A DNA stretch of 64,000 nucleotides from Asanoa hainanensis (lineage in GTDB: Bacteria > Actinomycetota > Actinomycetes > Mycobacteriales > Micromonosporaceae): NCBI RefSeq assembly GCF_900188485.1, contig NZ_FZPH01000001.1:682001-746000 (forward strand), written 5' to 3'. Position 1 is the stretch's first letter. Each line of letters opens with the position of its first letter. Positions 1 to 8,631 of the stretch are shown here, one piece after another. The translations under genes were made by a program, and so were the position numbers. Below the pieces are notes generated by a model. It had not been told where the DNA came from and did not search any database. It saw only the letters and a program-made list of their open reading frames with translations.

Positions 1-1
1 C

Positions 2-499
2 GAGACCAAGGTCCTACTCAAAGCGGCGCACCCGAACACCGTGGTCGGCGTACCCGTGCTGACGCTCACGATGGGCGGGATCCAGTGCGACGCGGCACAC
101 CTGGAAGCCGCGACGCCGAAGGACCACACGCCTTACTCCACCGACCAATGGCCTGACCCGCTGCCCAAGCGACCCGGGGGCTATGTGGTGTGCGCCATCG
201 ACTACATGGACGACACGGGCGGCCTCGACTGCGACGCGCTGTTCCCGCGCTGGATCGAGGACTGCAAGGCCGGCCGCCGGCCGTGGACGAAGTACCTGAT
301 CTGGCAGGGCAAGAGCTACGGCGTGCGCACCGACTGGAAGCCGTTCGACGCCGCGGGCCACTTCGACCACATCCACGAGTCGGTTCGCACCGACTGGATC
401 GCCAAGAGCATCGGCAGCTACAACCCGTTCGCCGACAGCCTGCGGCTCCGGGAGGACGAGGTGAGGGTCCTGCTCGCCCAGGAGATGGGCGCGTACTAG
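2..499 (+). CDS. C-terminal part of an uncharacterised protein, possible M15-like peptidase fold (5' end outside window)
   Basis: The frame is open from the first bases of the window, so the true start lies upstream and only about 165 C-terminal residues are visible. There are four cysteines, several Trp/Tyr residues and a HFDHIHES segment near the C terminus. A His-x2-His arrangement of this kind resembles the metal-binding end of D-Ala-D-Ala carboxypeptidase-like (M15 and related) domains, but the match is by eye and weak. Its TAG stop shares a CTAG palindrome with the stop of the convergent gene that follows. Function is unassigned. Confidence 0.6.
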   Translation, partial: ETKVLLKAAHPNTVVGVPVLTLTMGGIQCDAAHLEAATPKDHTPYSTDQWPDPLPKRPGGYVVCAIDYMDDTGGLDCDALFPRWIEDCKAGRRPWTKYLIWQGKSYGVRTDWKPFDAAGHFDHIHESVRTDWIAKSIGSYNPFADSLRLREDEVRVLLAQEMGAY

Positions 500-1245
500 G
501 CCGGCAGCGTGACCGACAGCGCCGGGTGGTCCGTCGTACCCGCCATGTCGATGATGCTTCGGCGGGCCTGGCCCGGCGCACCCGTGACGGCAACGTGTTG
601 GAGGCCGCCGTCCGATCCGTCCTCATAGGACCCCGGTAGGCACGTCGTGAGGTTGCCGAGGTTGAAGTCGCCGCCCACGACGACCGGGCCCGGGAAACCG
701 GCCGCCACCGTGGTGAAGAAGTGGCGGCACTGGGCCAGCGCGATCAGCGGGCTGGTGCTGACCAGGTGCGTGGTGCAGGCGACGAACCCCCGCGCGGCCG
801 GAGCGCACAGCCAGGCCCGACCTTCCGGACCGACCGGATCCTGGATCGGGTACGTGTCACCGTGCCCGAGCCCGTCGTCGGCGCGGCGGACCAGCAGGCC
901 GATCCCGTACGGCTCACCGTCCCGGCACTGGATCGGGTCGCCCACCCGCCGATCGATGGCTGGCTGGAACGAGACCGCGGCGCCGCGGCCCAGCGCCCGG
1001 GCGAGCGTGTCGACGTCGGAGCGGCAGATCTCGTTGAGCGTCACCACGTCCGGTCGTTCGGCGGCGATCACGTGTGCCGCTTCGGCGACCGCCCGCCCGG
1101 TGTAGCAGCCGGCCCAGCCGCTGTTGCACAGGTTGAGCTGCAACACGTGCAGACCCTGCGCGGCCCGGGCGTCCAGCGCGGCGAAGGCCAGGCCGACCAC
1201 CATTCCCACCGTGGCCAGGCAGCGGTTGAAGCGGTGCGCGATCAT
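496..1245 (-). CDS. Exported endonuclease/exonuclease/phosphatase-family protein
   Basis: 249 aa. Residues 1-29 look like a Sec signal peptide (basic start, hydrophobic core, cleavage near DARA-AQG). The mature part has hallmarks of the DNase I-like EEP fold: QLNLCN near the start, DVVTLNEICR (the metal-binding Glu region) and VVVGGDFNLG (the Asp-x-Asn catalytic pair). The fold covers nucleases, sphingomyelinases and inositol phosphatases, so the substrate is unknown. The start is supported by GAGG 7 nt upstream of the ATG. It is transcribed away from the ABC transporter operon, 92 bp downstream of it, and could be monocistronic. Confidence 0.85.
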   Translation of the reverse strand: MIAHRFNRCLATVGMVVGLAFAALDARAAQGLHVLQLNLCNSGWAGCYTGRAVAEAAHVIAAERPDVVTLNEICRSDVDTLARALGRGAAVSFQPAIDRRVGDPIQCRDGEPYGIGLLVRRADDGLGHGDTYPIQDPVGPEGRAWLCAPAARGFVACTTHLVSTSPLIALAQCRHFFTTVAAGFPGPVVVGGDFNLGNLTTCLPGSYEDGSDGGLQHVAVTGAPGQARRSIIDMAGTTDHPALSVTLPA

Positions 1246-1337
1246 CGTCCGCCTCGCAATCCCGTCGGGGGCTGCGAGCCGGCTGCGTCGCGCCTAACCC
1301 GTATTCGGCGCGGCGCGAGCAGCGGATTGGCGCGACG

Positions 1338-2177
1338 TCACAGATCCCGCCGGCGGAACGCAAGCCCGGCCAGGCCCAGCACCAGGGCGACCCAGAGGGT
1401 CGTCCACGCGAGGTAGGTCCACGTGACCGACGCGTCGCTCATGAACGGATGCCCCTTCATGCCGGGGCCGAGGCTCATCAGCAGCGTCGGGTCCTGGAAG
1501 GCGTTCATGGCCCCGCGCCACAGCCCGTCGGTCGGCAGCAGGACCCGGGACACCTCGCCGATCCGCTCCACGCTCGCGTTGTTGAGGGAGTGGCCGACCC
1601 AGCCGACCACGCCGGCGATCCAGGTCGCGCCGAACAGGCCGACCGCGACGATGCCCGACGCCATCGGCGAGATGACGCTGGACAGCAGCAGCCCGAGGGT
1701 GAGCAACGCGGTGGTCTCGGCGGCGAGCAACGCCAACCCGGTCGCCGGCGCCGGCGGCCAGTAGTCCATGGTGATCCACACGATCAGAAGCTGGGCCAGC
1801 CCGGCCACGGCGACGAAGCCACAGCCGAAGACCGCGAGGCCCAGCCACTTGCCGACCAGCACCGAGGACCGCCGGACCGGGCGGGCCAGCATGGCCAGGG
1901 AGGCGCCCGACTCGATCTCGCCGGCCAGGGTCGGGCCGGCCAGGAACGCGGTGCCGAGCGCGGCGATCAGGCTCAGCCCGAACATCACCAGGTTGAGCAC
2001 GATGGACGCGGCCAGCCGCGCCTCGCCGCTGGTGAGCCCGCCGAACTCGGCGTTCATCTGGTGGAAGCCCCAGGCGCTCAGGCCCAGCAACACGAACGTC
2101 ATCACCGCGAGGGCCCGCAGCACCTTGCGGCGGGCCGCCTCCCGCAGGGTGAGGGCGGCCATGGTCAGGACGATCAT
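1338..2177 (-). CDS. ABC transporter permease (ABC-2 type)
   Basis: 279 aa with about six hydrophobic segments: one near residues 20-40, a pair around 60-95 with AALGTAFLAGPTLAGEIESG between, and the rest up to the C terminus. The AGEIESGAS...RPVRR region is typical of ABC-2 permeases such as the NosY/YhaP type. The ATG overlaps the TGA of the upstream ATPase gene (ATGA, 2174-2177), which implies translational coupling and a stable partnership. Likely the membrane half of an exporter; substrate unknown. Last gene of the sigma/anti-sigma/ABC operon. Confidence 0.9.
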   Translation of the reverse strand: MIVLTMAALTLREAARRKVLRALAVMTFVLLGLSAWGFHQMNAEFGGLTSGEARLAASIVLNLVMFGLSLIAALGTAFLAGPTLAGEIESGASLAMLARPVRRSSVLVGKWLGLAVFGCGFVAVAGLAQLLIVWITMDYWPPAPATGLALLAAETTALLTLGLLLSSVISPMASGIVAVGLFGATWIAGVVGWVGHSLNNASVERIGEVSRVLLPTDGLWRGAMNAFQDPTLLMSLGPGMKGHPFMSDASVTWTYLAWTTLWVALVLGLAGLAFRRRDL

Positions 2178-3136
2178 CGGTGCTCCTCGGTGCCGGTACG
2201 AAGGATGTCGAGCAGCCGCTCCTCGAGGCTGATCCGCCCCGGCTCCACGGCGTGCACCCGCACCCCGAGCTCGACGAGGTCGGCGACGAGGTCCGGCACG
2301 GTGCCGGAGTCCGGGTCGGCGGGCAGCGCGACCGTGAACAGGTCGCCGTCGCGGGTGAGCGTGCCGGTGGCAGCGAGCCGCGCCGACGCGGCGTCGTCGA
2401 CCTTGTCGAGCCGCAGCCGCAGCTCGCGCTGCCCGAGCAGCTCGGTGAGCGTGCCCTCAGCGGCGATCTTGCCATTGTCGAGGATGACGACGCGGTCGCA
2501 GACCCGCTCCACCTCGCCGATCAGGTGCGAGTTGAGCAGCACGGCGACGCCCCGCGACCGCAGCGAGAGCAGCAGGTCCCGCACGTCGGCCCGGCCGATC
2601 GGGTCCAGGGCGCTGGTCGGCTCGTCGAGCACGACGAACTCCGGCCGGGCCACCAGCGCCACGGCCAGCCCGAGGCGCTGCTGCATGCCCTTGGAGAAGC
2701 CGCCGACCCGGTCGCCGGTCCGGTCGGCCAGGCCGACCAGAGCGAGGCATTCGCGGCGTTCGGCGGCGGGCACGGAGGCGCCGGCGAGCCGGACGTGCAG
2801 GTCGAGCACCTCGGCGGCGGTCAGCCAGGGCTGGTAGCGGAACAGCTCCGGCAGGTAGCCGACCTTGGCCCGGGAGCGCGGGTCGCGGGAGGGCCGGCCG
2901 AGCAGCAGCACCTCCCCCGCGTCCGGCCGGACCAGCCCCAGCAGCATTTTGATCACCGTGGTCTTGCCGGCGCCGTTCGGGCCGAGCAGCCCGAGCACCT
3001 CGCCCCGGCCGACCGTGAACGACACGTCGTCGACGGCGGTCCGCTTCCGGTAGCGCTTGCGCAGGCCCGAACACCACACGGCGGCGGTCGGCGGCAGGTC
3101 GGCGAGGACCTCCTCGGCGCTGGGTGCGGCGCTCAT
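2174..3136 (-). CDS. ABC transporter ATP-binding protein
   Basis: 320 aa. Walker A GPNGAGKT, signature region GGFSKGMQQRLG, Walker B FVVLDEP and the H-loop LLNSHLI are all present, followed by a C-terminal extension typical of ATPases paired with ABC-2 permeases. The ATG at 3136 was chosen because it overlaps the TGA of the anti-sigma gene (ATGA, 3133-3136). Upstream of that ATG the frame only mirrors the anti-sigma gene. It drives the neighbouring permease. Both overlaps show that sigma factor, anti-sigma factor and exporter are made together. Confidence 0.93.
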   Translation of the reverse strand: MSAAPSAEEVLADLPPTAAVWCSGLRKRYRKRTAVDDVSFTVGRGEVLGLLGPNGAGKTTVIKMLLGLVRPDAGEVLLLGRPSRDPRSRAKVGYLPELFRYQPWLTAAEVLDLHVRLAGASVPAAERRECLALVGLADRTGDRVGGFSKGMQQRLGLAVALVARPEFVVLDEPTSALDPIGRADVRDLLLSLRSRGVAVLLNSHLIGEVERVCDRVVILDNGKIAAEGTLTELLGQRELRLRLDKVDDAASARLAATGTLTRDGDLFTVALPADPDSGTVPDLVADLVELGVRVHAVEPGRISLEERLLDILRTGTEEHR

Positions 3137-4200
3137 CGGGCACCCAGCCCGCGGGCCACCGCGAGCACCTCGTCGCCGCTCAGCGGGCCGGCCACGGCGG
3201 TGACGACGTTGCCGTTGAGCCAGAGCACCGCCGCCATCGTGCGGTCCCGCGACGTGAGCAGGGTCGCCGGCACTCCCCCGACGTCGGTGGCCGTGCTCTT
3301 CATGTGCTCGACCGACATGAACAGTGGCAAGGTCGTACCCTCCGCGGAGAAGTTCTTCAGCTGCGCGGCGACGTTCGCCGGCAGGATGGGCAGGGACAGC
3401 AGATAGTCGCGGGCCGTGCCGAACGGCACCCCGGTCGAGTACGCCGTCGGCGTGACCGCCCGGACCACGACGAGCCCGGGCGTCGGGCGGCCCTCCGACC
3501 ACATCGCGGCCAGGCCGGGGCCGGCGGTCAGCCGGAACTGGCTGCCGTCCAGACCCGGCGGCGGTGGCGGCAGGGTGTGCCCCTTGGCGCGGGCCGTCTG
3601 CTCCGCGCGCTCGGCCGAGTAGGTGAACAGCGCGCTCGCCCGCGCCCCCACGTGGTAGGTCGGCTGGCCGCTGACCCCCTTCGGCAGGTCGGTCACCTGG
3701 GGCACGGTCAGTCCCGTGGCCTGGGCCGCGGCGGCCGCGTCGGCGACCTGGCGGATCTCGACCGGCTCGATCGGCGTGAGCTCGCCGAACTCGTCGAGCT
3801 CCGGCATCTTGATCAGGTCGGCCTCGGGCGCGGTGACCGGCGCGATGCGCTCGGTGCGGAAGATCTCGAGCCAGTCGCCGGCGGCCGCGGCGCTGGCCCC
3901 GGCCAGCACGACGGCGACCCCGATGGCGGCGACCACCGGGCTGCGCAGCCGCCAACGGCGGGCGGGTCTTGATGGTCGCACCCGGGTCGCGGGGGCGGTG
4001 GAGAGCCGTTGCCAGCCGGCGTCGACGTCCACGGTCACCTCCGTGTCGAGCGCGGCGCTCGCGGCGGCCGCGTCCCGCTGGGCGGCGGCGAGCCCGGCCT
4101 TGCACCGCTCGCAGTCGGCGACGTGGGCGCGGTCGGCGTCGGCGACCCCGGCCGGCTCGTCCAGGAGCCGGCGCAGCGTGCCGTCATTCGGATGGCGCAT
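3133..4200 (-). CDS. Membrane anti-sigma factor with N-terminal zinc-binding domain
   Basis: 355 aa. H26-x3-C30-x2-C33 is the His-x3-Cys-x2-Cys motif of ZAS-type anti-sigma factors. One transmembrane segment follows at about 87-108, then a roughly 245-residue Pro/Ala-rich extracytoplasmic domain that is unusually large for a simple anti-sigma factor. It overlaps the upstream ECF sigma gene by 17 bp, the usual arrangement for a cognate pair. It probably holds the sigma factor at the membrane until an outside signal is sensed by the C-terminal domain. The signal is unknown; the downstream exporter suggests an envelope or drug stress (inference). Confidence 0.88.
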   Translation of the reverse strand: MRHPNDGTLRRLLDEPAGVADADRAHVADCERCKAGLAAAQRDAAAASAALDTEVTVDVDAGWQRLSTAPATRVRPSRPARRWRLRSPVVAAIGVAVVLAGASAAAAGDWLEIFRTERIAPVTAPEADLIKMPELDEFGELTPIEPVEIRQVADAAAAAQATGLTVPQVTDLPKGVSGQPTYHVGARASALFTYSAERAEQTARAKGHTLPPPPPGLDGSQFRLTAGPGLAAMWSEGRPTPGLVVVRAVTPTAYSTGVPFGTARDYLLSLPILPANVAAQLKNFSAEGTTLPLFMSVEHMKSTATDVGGVPATLLTSRDRTMAAVLWLNGNVVTAVAGPLSGDEVLAVARGLGAR

Positions 4201-4696
4201 GACGGTTCAACTCCTCCCGAAGGGCGATCTCGGCGCGCCGCACGGTGGTGCCGACGCTGCCGGGCGAAAGATCGAGGGCGGCCGCGACCTCGGCGTAGCT
4301 GAGCCCGCTGTGCCGCAGGACGAGGGCCACCGCCTGCTTGCGAGGCAGTCGGGCCAGCGCCGCGCGTACCCGGCGACGCTCGTCGAGGGTGACCACCGCG
4401 TCCGCGACATCCGGCACGGAGGTCGCGCCGTCGCGGACCGCGGCCTCGCGCGCCGCCCGCCGCCGGCCCGACCGCAGGTGGTTGAGCGCGGTGTGCGCGG
4501 CGGCGACGGACAGCCAGCCGAGCGCCTCGGCGGCCGGCACGGCCGACCGACCGAAGGTCAGGAACACCTCCTGGGCGACGTCTTCGGCCTCGCTCCGCGA
4601 CCCGAGCACCCGGGCCGCGACGGCGACGACCCGGGGGTACGCGGAACGGAACACCTGTTCGAGGTCGGCCCGAACGGCTCGGGGCATGGAAACCAC
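4184..4696 (-). CDS. RNA polymerase ECF sigma factor
   Basis: 170 aa from GTG 4696, chosen because GGAAGGG lies 7 nt upstream; an ATG at 4687 is the alternative but is 16 nt from that ribosome site. Region 2 is seen in YPRVVAVAARVLG and SEAEDVAQEVFLTF, and region 4 as the C-terminal helix-turn-helix (LSYAEVAAALDLSPGSVGTT). Length is normal for an ECF factor without a SnoaL-type extension. First gene of a four-gene operon with its anti-sigma factor and an ABC exporter, divergent from the Nudix gene. Autoregulation is likely for such pairs, but no -35/-10 could be assigned. Confidence 0.92.
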   Translation of the reverse strand: MVSMPRAVRADLEQVFRSAYPRVVAVAARVLGSRSEAEDVAQEVFLTFGRSAVPAAEALGWLSVAAAHTALNHLRSGRRRAAREAAVRDGATSVPDVADAVVTLDERRRVRAALARLPRKQAVALVLRHSGLSYAEVAAALDLSPGSVGTTVRRAEIALREELNRHAPSE

Positions 4697-4790
4697 TACG
4701 CCGCCCTTCCGCCCGACCAGCACCGCTTCAACGTCCACACCTGGGTAGCACCGCCGCGGCCCAGGATGTGACACGGCTACGTTCTACGTC

Positions 4791-5279
4791 GTGCAGGCCA
4801 TCCTCGCCACCCTCGGCTACGTGCTGTCACCGGACCGCGACCGGGTCCTCCTGATCCACCGCGACGCCCGCCGGGATGATCACCACTTCGGCAAGTACAA
4901 CGGGTTGGGCGGCAAGCTGGAGCCGGACGAGGACCTGGCCGGCGGCATGCGCCGGGAGATCCGCGAGGAGGCCGGCATCGACTGCGATGAGCTCGAACTG
5001 GCCGGCACGATGTCCTGGCCAGGCTTCGGCCGGGCGGGCGAGGCCTGGTTCGTGGGCGTGTTCCGCGTGCCGACGTGGAGCGGCACGCCACTGACCGCGA
5101 ACCCGGAGGGCACGCTGGTCTGGACCCCGATCTCCGACGTGCTGGCCGGTCAGGTCCCGATGTGGGAGGGCGACCGGGCGTTCCTCCCGTACGTCTTCGC
5201 GGACCACCCCCGCCAGTTCCACGGGGTGATGCCGTACGAGAACGGCCGCCCGACGTCGCGGAGCTTCACGGAGCTCTGA
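4791..5279 (+). CDS. Nudix hydrolase, MutT/8-oxo-dGTP-type
   Basis: 162 aa with a complete Nudix box at residues 41-63: G41-x5-E47-x7-R55-E56-I-x-E59-E60-x-G62-I63. The layout resembles 8-oxo-dGTP diphosphatases that sanitise oxidised nucleotides, though Nudix substrates cannot be read reliably from sequence. The GTG start has no Shine-Dalgarno sequence; a TACGTT -10-like hexamer (4778-4783) sits 7 nt upstream, the pattern of leaderless actinobacterial transcripts. Divergent from the ECF operon. Confidence 0.9.
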   Translation: MQAILATLGYVLSPDRDRVLLIHRDARRDDHHFGKYNGLGGKLEPDEDLAGGMRREIREEAGIDCDELELAGTMSWPGFGRAGEAWFVGVFRVPTWSGTPLTANPEGTLVWTPISDVLAGQVPMWEGDRAFLPYVFADHPRQFHGVMPYENGRPTSRSFTEL

Positions 5280-5284
5280 GCGGG

Positions 5285-5530
5285 CTATTCGTCGCGAGCC
5301 ATCCGAGCCGCGCGAACCAGCTGGACCACACCGCCGACCAACAGGAGCACCCCGACGACGCCGGCGATGACCAGGTTGCGGTTGGCAGCGGCGGCCTCGG
5401 CCTGCATCTCAGCAGTGGGGTTCTGGTCCGGGATCAGGTCGGAGGTCATGAACAGGAACCCGCCCGGAACGACGACCGCGGCGACGATCAGCAGAATGCC
5501 CCACGTCTGGGTAGTACGGCTCGGATACAC
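5285..5530 (-). CDS. Small two-helix membrane protein
   Basis: 81 aa from GTG 5530 (a TTG at 5557 would add nine residues; neither has a clear ribosome site). Two hydrophobic helices at about residues 10-30 and 52-72 are separated by a polar Glu/Asn-rich loop, and the tail is basic. No catalytic motif is visible. Convergent with the Nudix gene, five bases apart. No function can be assigned. Confidence 0.6.
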   Translation of the reverse strand: MYPSRTTQTWGILLIVAAVVVPGGFLFMTSDLIPDQNPTAEMQAEAAAANRNLVIAGVVGVLLLVGGVVQLVRAARMARDE

Positions 5531-5598
5531 CGCGACAGGATCGCACGCCGCGATCAAACCGTGTGCGCGAGCGGAGATGCGGTGCGAGACTCGCCGAC

Positions 5599-6231
5599 GT
5601 GACGGAACCGCACTGGCCGCTGTTCGGCCTTCGCCTGAGCTGTCGGGACGTGCGACTGCGACCAGTGCGCGAGGCCGACCTGCCGTTGCTCGCGTCGATG
5701 CAGCCCGACGACTACGAGCACGACCCGCGCGTCGAGATGTTGGCGGGGCTGGACTTCGCCGCCAACCGTGCCCGGCTCGTCTACCAGAACCACTGGCGGG
5801 CGCTCGGCACCTGGTCGCCCGAATCGTGGCAGCTCGACTTCGCCGTCGAATACCAGGGCGCGGTCGTCGGCGTGCAGGCCCTGGAGGCCGAGGGCTTCCC
5901 TACCCTGCGTACCGTCGACTCCGGCTCCTGGCTCGTGCCTTCGGCACGGGGGCGCGGCGTCGGGGTGGCCATGCGGATGGCCGTCCTGGGGTTGGCTTTC
6001 GACCATCTCGGCGCCCTGGCCGCGATCAGCTCCGCCCGCCACGACAACGGCGCCTCGCTCGGCGTCTCCCGGAGACTCGGCTACACCGGCAACGGCGTCA
6101 GCCTCAACGCCTCCGGGCGCGGCCTCGTGGAGCTCCAACACCTGCGGTTGACGGCCGAGCAGTGGGGCCATGGCGGCGAGACGACCGTCGACGGCCTGGC
6201 GGAGTGCCGGCCGTGGTTCGGCCTGGCGTAG
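5599..6231 (+). CDS. GNAT-family N-acetyltransferase
   Basis: 210 aa from GTG 5599. The opening LSCRDVRLRPVREADLPLL and the acetyl-CoA-binding motif VPSARGRGVGVAMRMAVL (Q/R-x-x-G-x-G/A) are typical of the RimJ/RimL-like branch, which acetylates protein N termini or small amines. The later ISSARHDNGASLGVSRRLGY matches the conserved N-x-x-S-x-x-x-x-x-x-x-G-F/Y end of that fold. Acceptor unknown. A longer start at 5563 would only add residues of low-quality sequence. Confidence 0.85.
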   Translation: MTEPHWPLFGLRLSCRDVRLRPVREADLPLLASMQPDDYEHDPRVEMLAGLDFAANRARLVYQNHWRALGTWSPESWQLDFAVEYQGAVVGVQALEAEGFPTLRTVDSGSWLVPSARGRGVGVAMRMAVLGLAFDHLGALAAISSARHDNGASLGVSRRLGYTGNGVSLNASGRGLVELQHLRLTAEQWGHGGETTVDGLAECRPWFGLA

Positions 6232-6282
6232 TCAGGCCCGGGGCGCGCACCGCACTCCCCGGGCCTTTCCCCACTGAAGCCG

Positions 6283-6558
6283 TCAGGACGGGAGACCGAC
6301 CGTGATCTTCCATTCCTTCAGCTCGCGGTCCTTGGTCACGTCGAGCTGCGTGTACGGGTCCTGCGCGACCAGTGCCTCCGCGCTCGCCAGGTCGTCGGCG
6401 GCCAGCACGATGATGCCGCCGCTCAGGTCGGCCAGGGGGCCCGCCAGCACCAGCGCGCCGTCCGCCTTCAGCTTCGCCAGGTGCTCCAGGTGGTCGGGGC
6501 GCTTCTCGGCGCGCAGCGGGGTGTCGTTGTAGCCGTACGTCAGGATGAAGTGGGCCAT
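6283..6558 (-). CDS. YciI-family protein
   Basis: 91 aa with the ferredoxin-like YciI layout: a hydrophobic first strand FILTYGY, the conserved H-x-x-H-L helix DHLEHLAKLKADG and the AGPLAD loop. YciI proteins are small putative hydrolytic dehalogenase or lyase-like enzymes; the nearest defined relative is a chloromuconolactone dehalogenase. AGGAAAGG precedes the ATG. Last gene of the molybdenum-hydroxylase operon, 23 bp after the amidohydrolase, so it may act on a pathway intermediate (inference). Confidence 0.87.
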   Translation of the reverse strand: MAHFILTYGYNDTPLRAEKRPDHLEHLAKLKADGALVLAGPLADLSGGIIVLAADDLASAEALVAQDPYTQLDVTKDRELKEWKITVGLPS

Positions 6559-6581
6559 GGTCGCCTTTCCTTCGACAGGGG

Positions 6582-7493
6582 TCAGAGCCCGTAGACCCGG
6601 CGGGCCGTACGGGAGAAGACGTCGAACTGTTCGTCCTCGGTGCGGTGGCGCAGGGCCTGCTTCCACGCGTGCGTGAGCTCGGCCGAGGTCGTCCACAGCT
6701 TCTCGACCGGCAGGTTCGTGCCGAACATCGCGCGCGACGAGCCGAACAGGTCGAGCACCTCGTCGGCCACGAACCGGATCAGGGACGGGTCGACGCGGTG
6801 CACGAAGGTGCCCTGGCCCGTCAGCTTGACGACCACGTTCGGCAGGGCGGCCAACATACGCATGCCGGCCCGCCACGATGCCACGACCTCGGGGTCGGTG
6901 TGGTCGGTCAACATCCCGGCGTGTACGAGCACGAAGGTGACCGCCGGGTGGTCGGCGACGAGGGCCGCCGCGTCGTGCATCTGGCCCGCGAAGACCTGGA
7001 GCTCGAACAGCCAGCCCAGGTCGGCCAACGCGGCGATGTTGGAACGGAAGACCGGATCCTTCATCGTGTCCGGGCCGGAGGCGAAGCGGAACTCCGGGCG
7101 CTCGTGCCAGTGGAGCTGCAGGCGGGTGCCGACGACGAGCCGGCTGAGCGCCTGCTGTTCCCGCATCACGTCGACGGCGTTCGGCGCGAACAGGTCCGCG
7201 CAGCCCACCATGGCCATCGGCCAGCCGGTGCGCTCGTTCAGCTCGGCGATCCAGCGCACCTCGTCGACGACGCGGTCCAGGGGCCAGTTCGGCTGCACGT
7301 ACACGGACGTCCTGATGCCCGCCGCGGCGGCGTCGTCGCGGTACTCCTGGATCAGGTAGTCGCGCCGGATCGGCTCGTACGGTCCGAATATCCGCGGGAC
7401 CATCGGCCCGGACAGCCACGGCATGTCGGCCTGGCGCCAGACATGGTGGTGCGAGTCGACGATGTCGCCCGCGTAGAGCGAATCCTCAGACAT
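6582..7493 (-). CDS. Amidohydrolase-family (TIM-barrel) hydrolase of the COG3618 type
   Basis: 303 aa. Residues 13-18 carry the D-S-H-H-H metal-binding entry of amidohydrolase-2 proteins, followed by VYVQPNW, GTRLQLHWHE and VLVHAGML. Relatives include lactonases and pyrone- or muconolactone-type hydrolases, so it probably opens a lactone or cyclic amide made by the hydroxylase encoded upstream (inference). The start overlaps the stop of the VWA gene by 8 bp, which places it firmly in the same operon. Confidence 0.87.
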   Translation of the reverse strand: MSEDSLYAGDIVDSHHHVWRQADMPWLSGPMVPRIFGPYEPIRRDYLIQEYRDDAAAAGIRTSVYVQPNWPLDRVVDEVRWIAELNERTGWPMAMVGCADLFAPNAVDVMREQQALSRLVVGTRLQLHWHERPEFRFASGPDTMKDPVFRSNIAALADLGWLFELQVFAGQMHDAAALVADHPAVTFVLVHAGMLTDHTDPEVVASWRAGMRMLAALPNVVVKLTGQGTFVHRVDPSLIRFVADEVLDLFGSSRAMFGTNLPVEKLWTTSAELTHAWKQALRHRTEDEQFDVFSRTARRVYGL

Positions 7494-8631
7494 GCGCGCT
7501 CCTTTGCGTCGTCGCGAACTTCCCCCGCACCGCGAGCAGCGCGGAATCGAGGTCGTCTACCCCGGTGAGGGCGTCGAGATCGGCGAGTACGGCCGACATC
7601 CCGCGGGTCAGCGGCCGGTAGGCCGGGTCGCGGGCCAGCGGCGACCACCAGCACAGCTGGGCGGCGAGCAGCGACAGCCGGCGGGTGGCCGTCGCCATCG
7701 CGGTGCAGTCGCCGCGTTCGAGCCCGTCGGACAGGACGAGCACGAGGGCGCCGCGGGCCAGGTTCGCGTGGTCGTCCAGGAACGCCGTGAGGCTCGTGCC
7801 GATCAGGGTGCCGCCGTCGGCGTCGAGCACCACCTGCGCCAGCGCGGCGAGCGCGGTGTCCACATCGGAGGCGCGCAGGGCGCCGGTCACCCGGGTCAGT
7901 CGCGTTCCGAACGTGAAGACCTCGGCACCGGGACAGGTCGCGACGACGGCGTACGCGAAACGCAGGTAGTCCGCGCTGTGCTGCTTCATCGAACCGGACA
8001 CGTCGACGAGCAGCAGAAGGCGGCGCGGCTGGGGCGGCCGGTGGCGCCAGTGCAGCCGCATGATCTCGCCGTGGGTACGCCGGGACTCGAGGTAGATCGC
8101 GCGTAGGTCCACGCGTTGCCGGCGGCCACCGGTGCGGCGGCGCCTTGACCTGGTTTTCGGGATGGCTCTCGGCAGCTCACGGCAGATCTCGCCGATGAGC
8201 TCGTGGGCGCGCGGTGTGGTGGCCGCGAACCGCCGCACGCCGTCGAGGCTGACCGTGCTGGCCGCGAGTCCGGAGCTGCCGGCCGGGTCGGCGACGACGT
8301 CTTCGACGTCGGCCCCGCCCGATCCGGGCATGCCCGTCGGCTCCTCGTCCGAGTCGGCGGCCGGCTCGTCGGTGACGGTCAAGGCGTCGAACGTCAGGCC
8401 GAAGAAACGGCGGAACACCTCGTCGTACACGTGCCGCTCGGGTTCCGAGGTCACCAGCGTGGCGGCGCCGATCCAGTAGAGCTGGCCGGTGGTCGACGGG
8501 GCCAGGGCCTCGATGCCAGCGAGGAATTCGCTCTGCTTGTTGGCCGGGGCGCGCAGGCCGGCGTCGTGCAGGCCGCGGAGAAAGCCGAACAGGTGGTCTT
8601 CGGCCCGGGTCACCAACTCAGCGGTCGTCAT
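7486..8631 (-). CDS. VWA domain protein, CoxE-type maturation factor
   Basis: 381 aa. The C-terminal half is a von Willebrand A domain with a MIDAS motif (LLVDVSGSM) and the LVLSDGL strand. The N-terminal half is predicted helical with an Arg-rich linker. CoxE-type VWA proteins work with MoxR ATPases to insert or remodel metal centres; CoxD/CoxE do so for the molybdenum site of CO dehydrogenase. The start overlaps the MoxR stop by 14 bp. Its place beside the split hydroxylase indicates a dedicated maturation pair. Confidence 0.87.
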   Translation of the reverse strand: MTTAELVTRAEDHLFGFLRGLHDAGLRAPANKQSEFLAGIEALAPSTTGQLYWIGAATLVTSEPERHVYDEVFRRFFGLTFDALTVTDEPAADSDEEPTGMPGSGGADVEDVVADPAGSSGLAASTVSLDGVRRFAATTPRAHELIGEICRELPRAIPKTRSRRRRTGGRRQRVDLRAIYLESRRTHGEIMRLHWRHRPPQPRRLLLLVDVSGSMKQHSADYLRFAYAVVATCPGAEVFTFGTRLTRVTGALRASDVDTALAALAQVVLDADGGTLIGTSLTAFLDDHANLARGALVLVLSDGLERGDCTAMATATRRLSLLAAQLCWWSPLARDPAYRPLTRGMSAVLADLDALTGVDDLDSALLAVRGKFATTQRSAHV

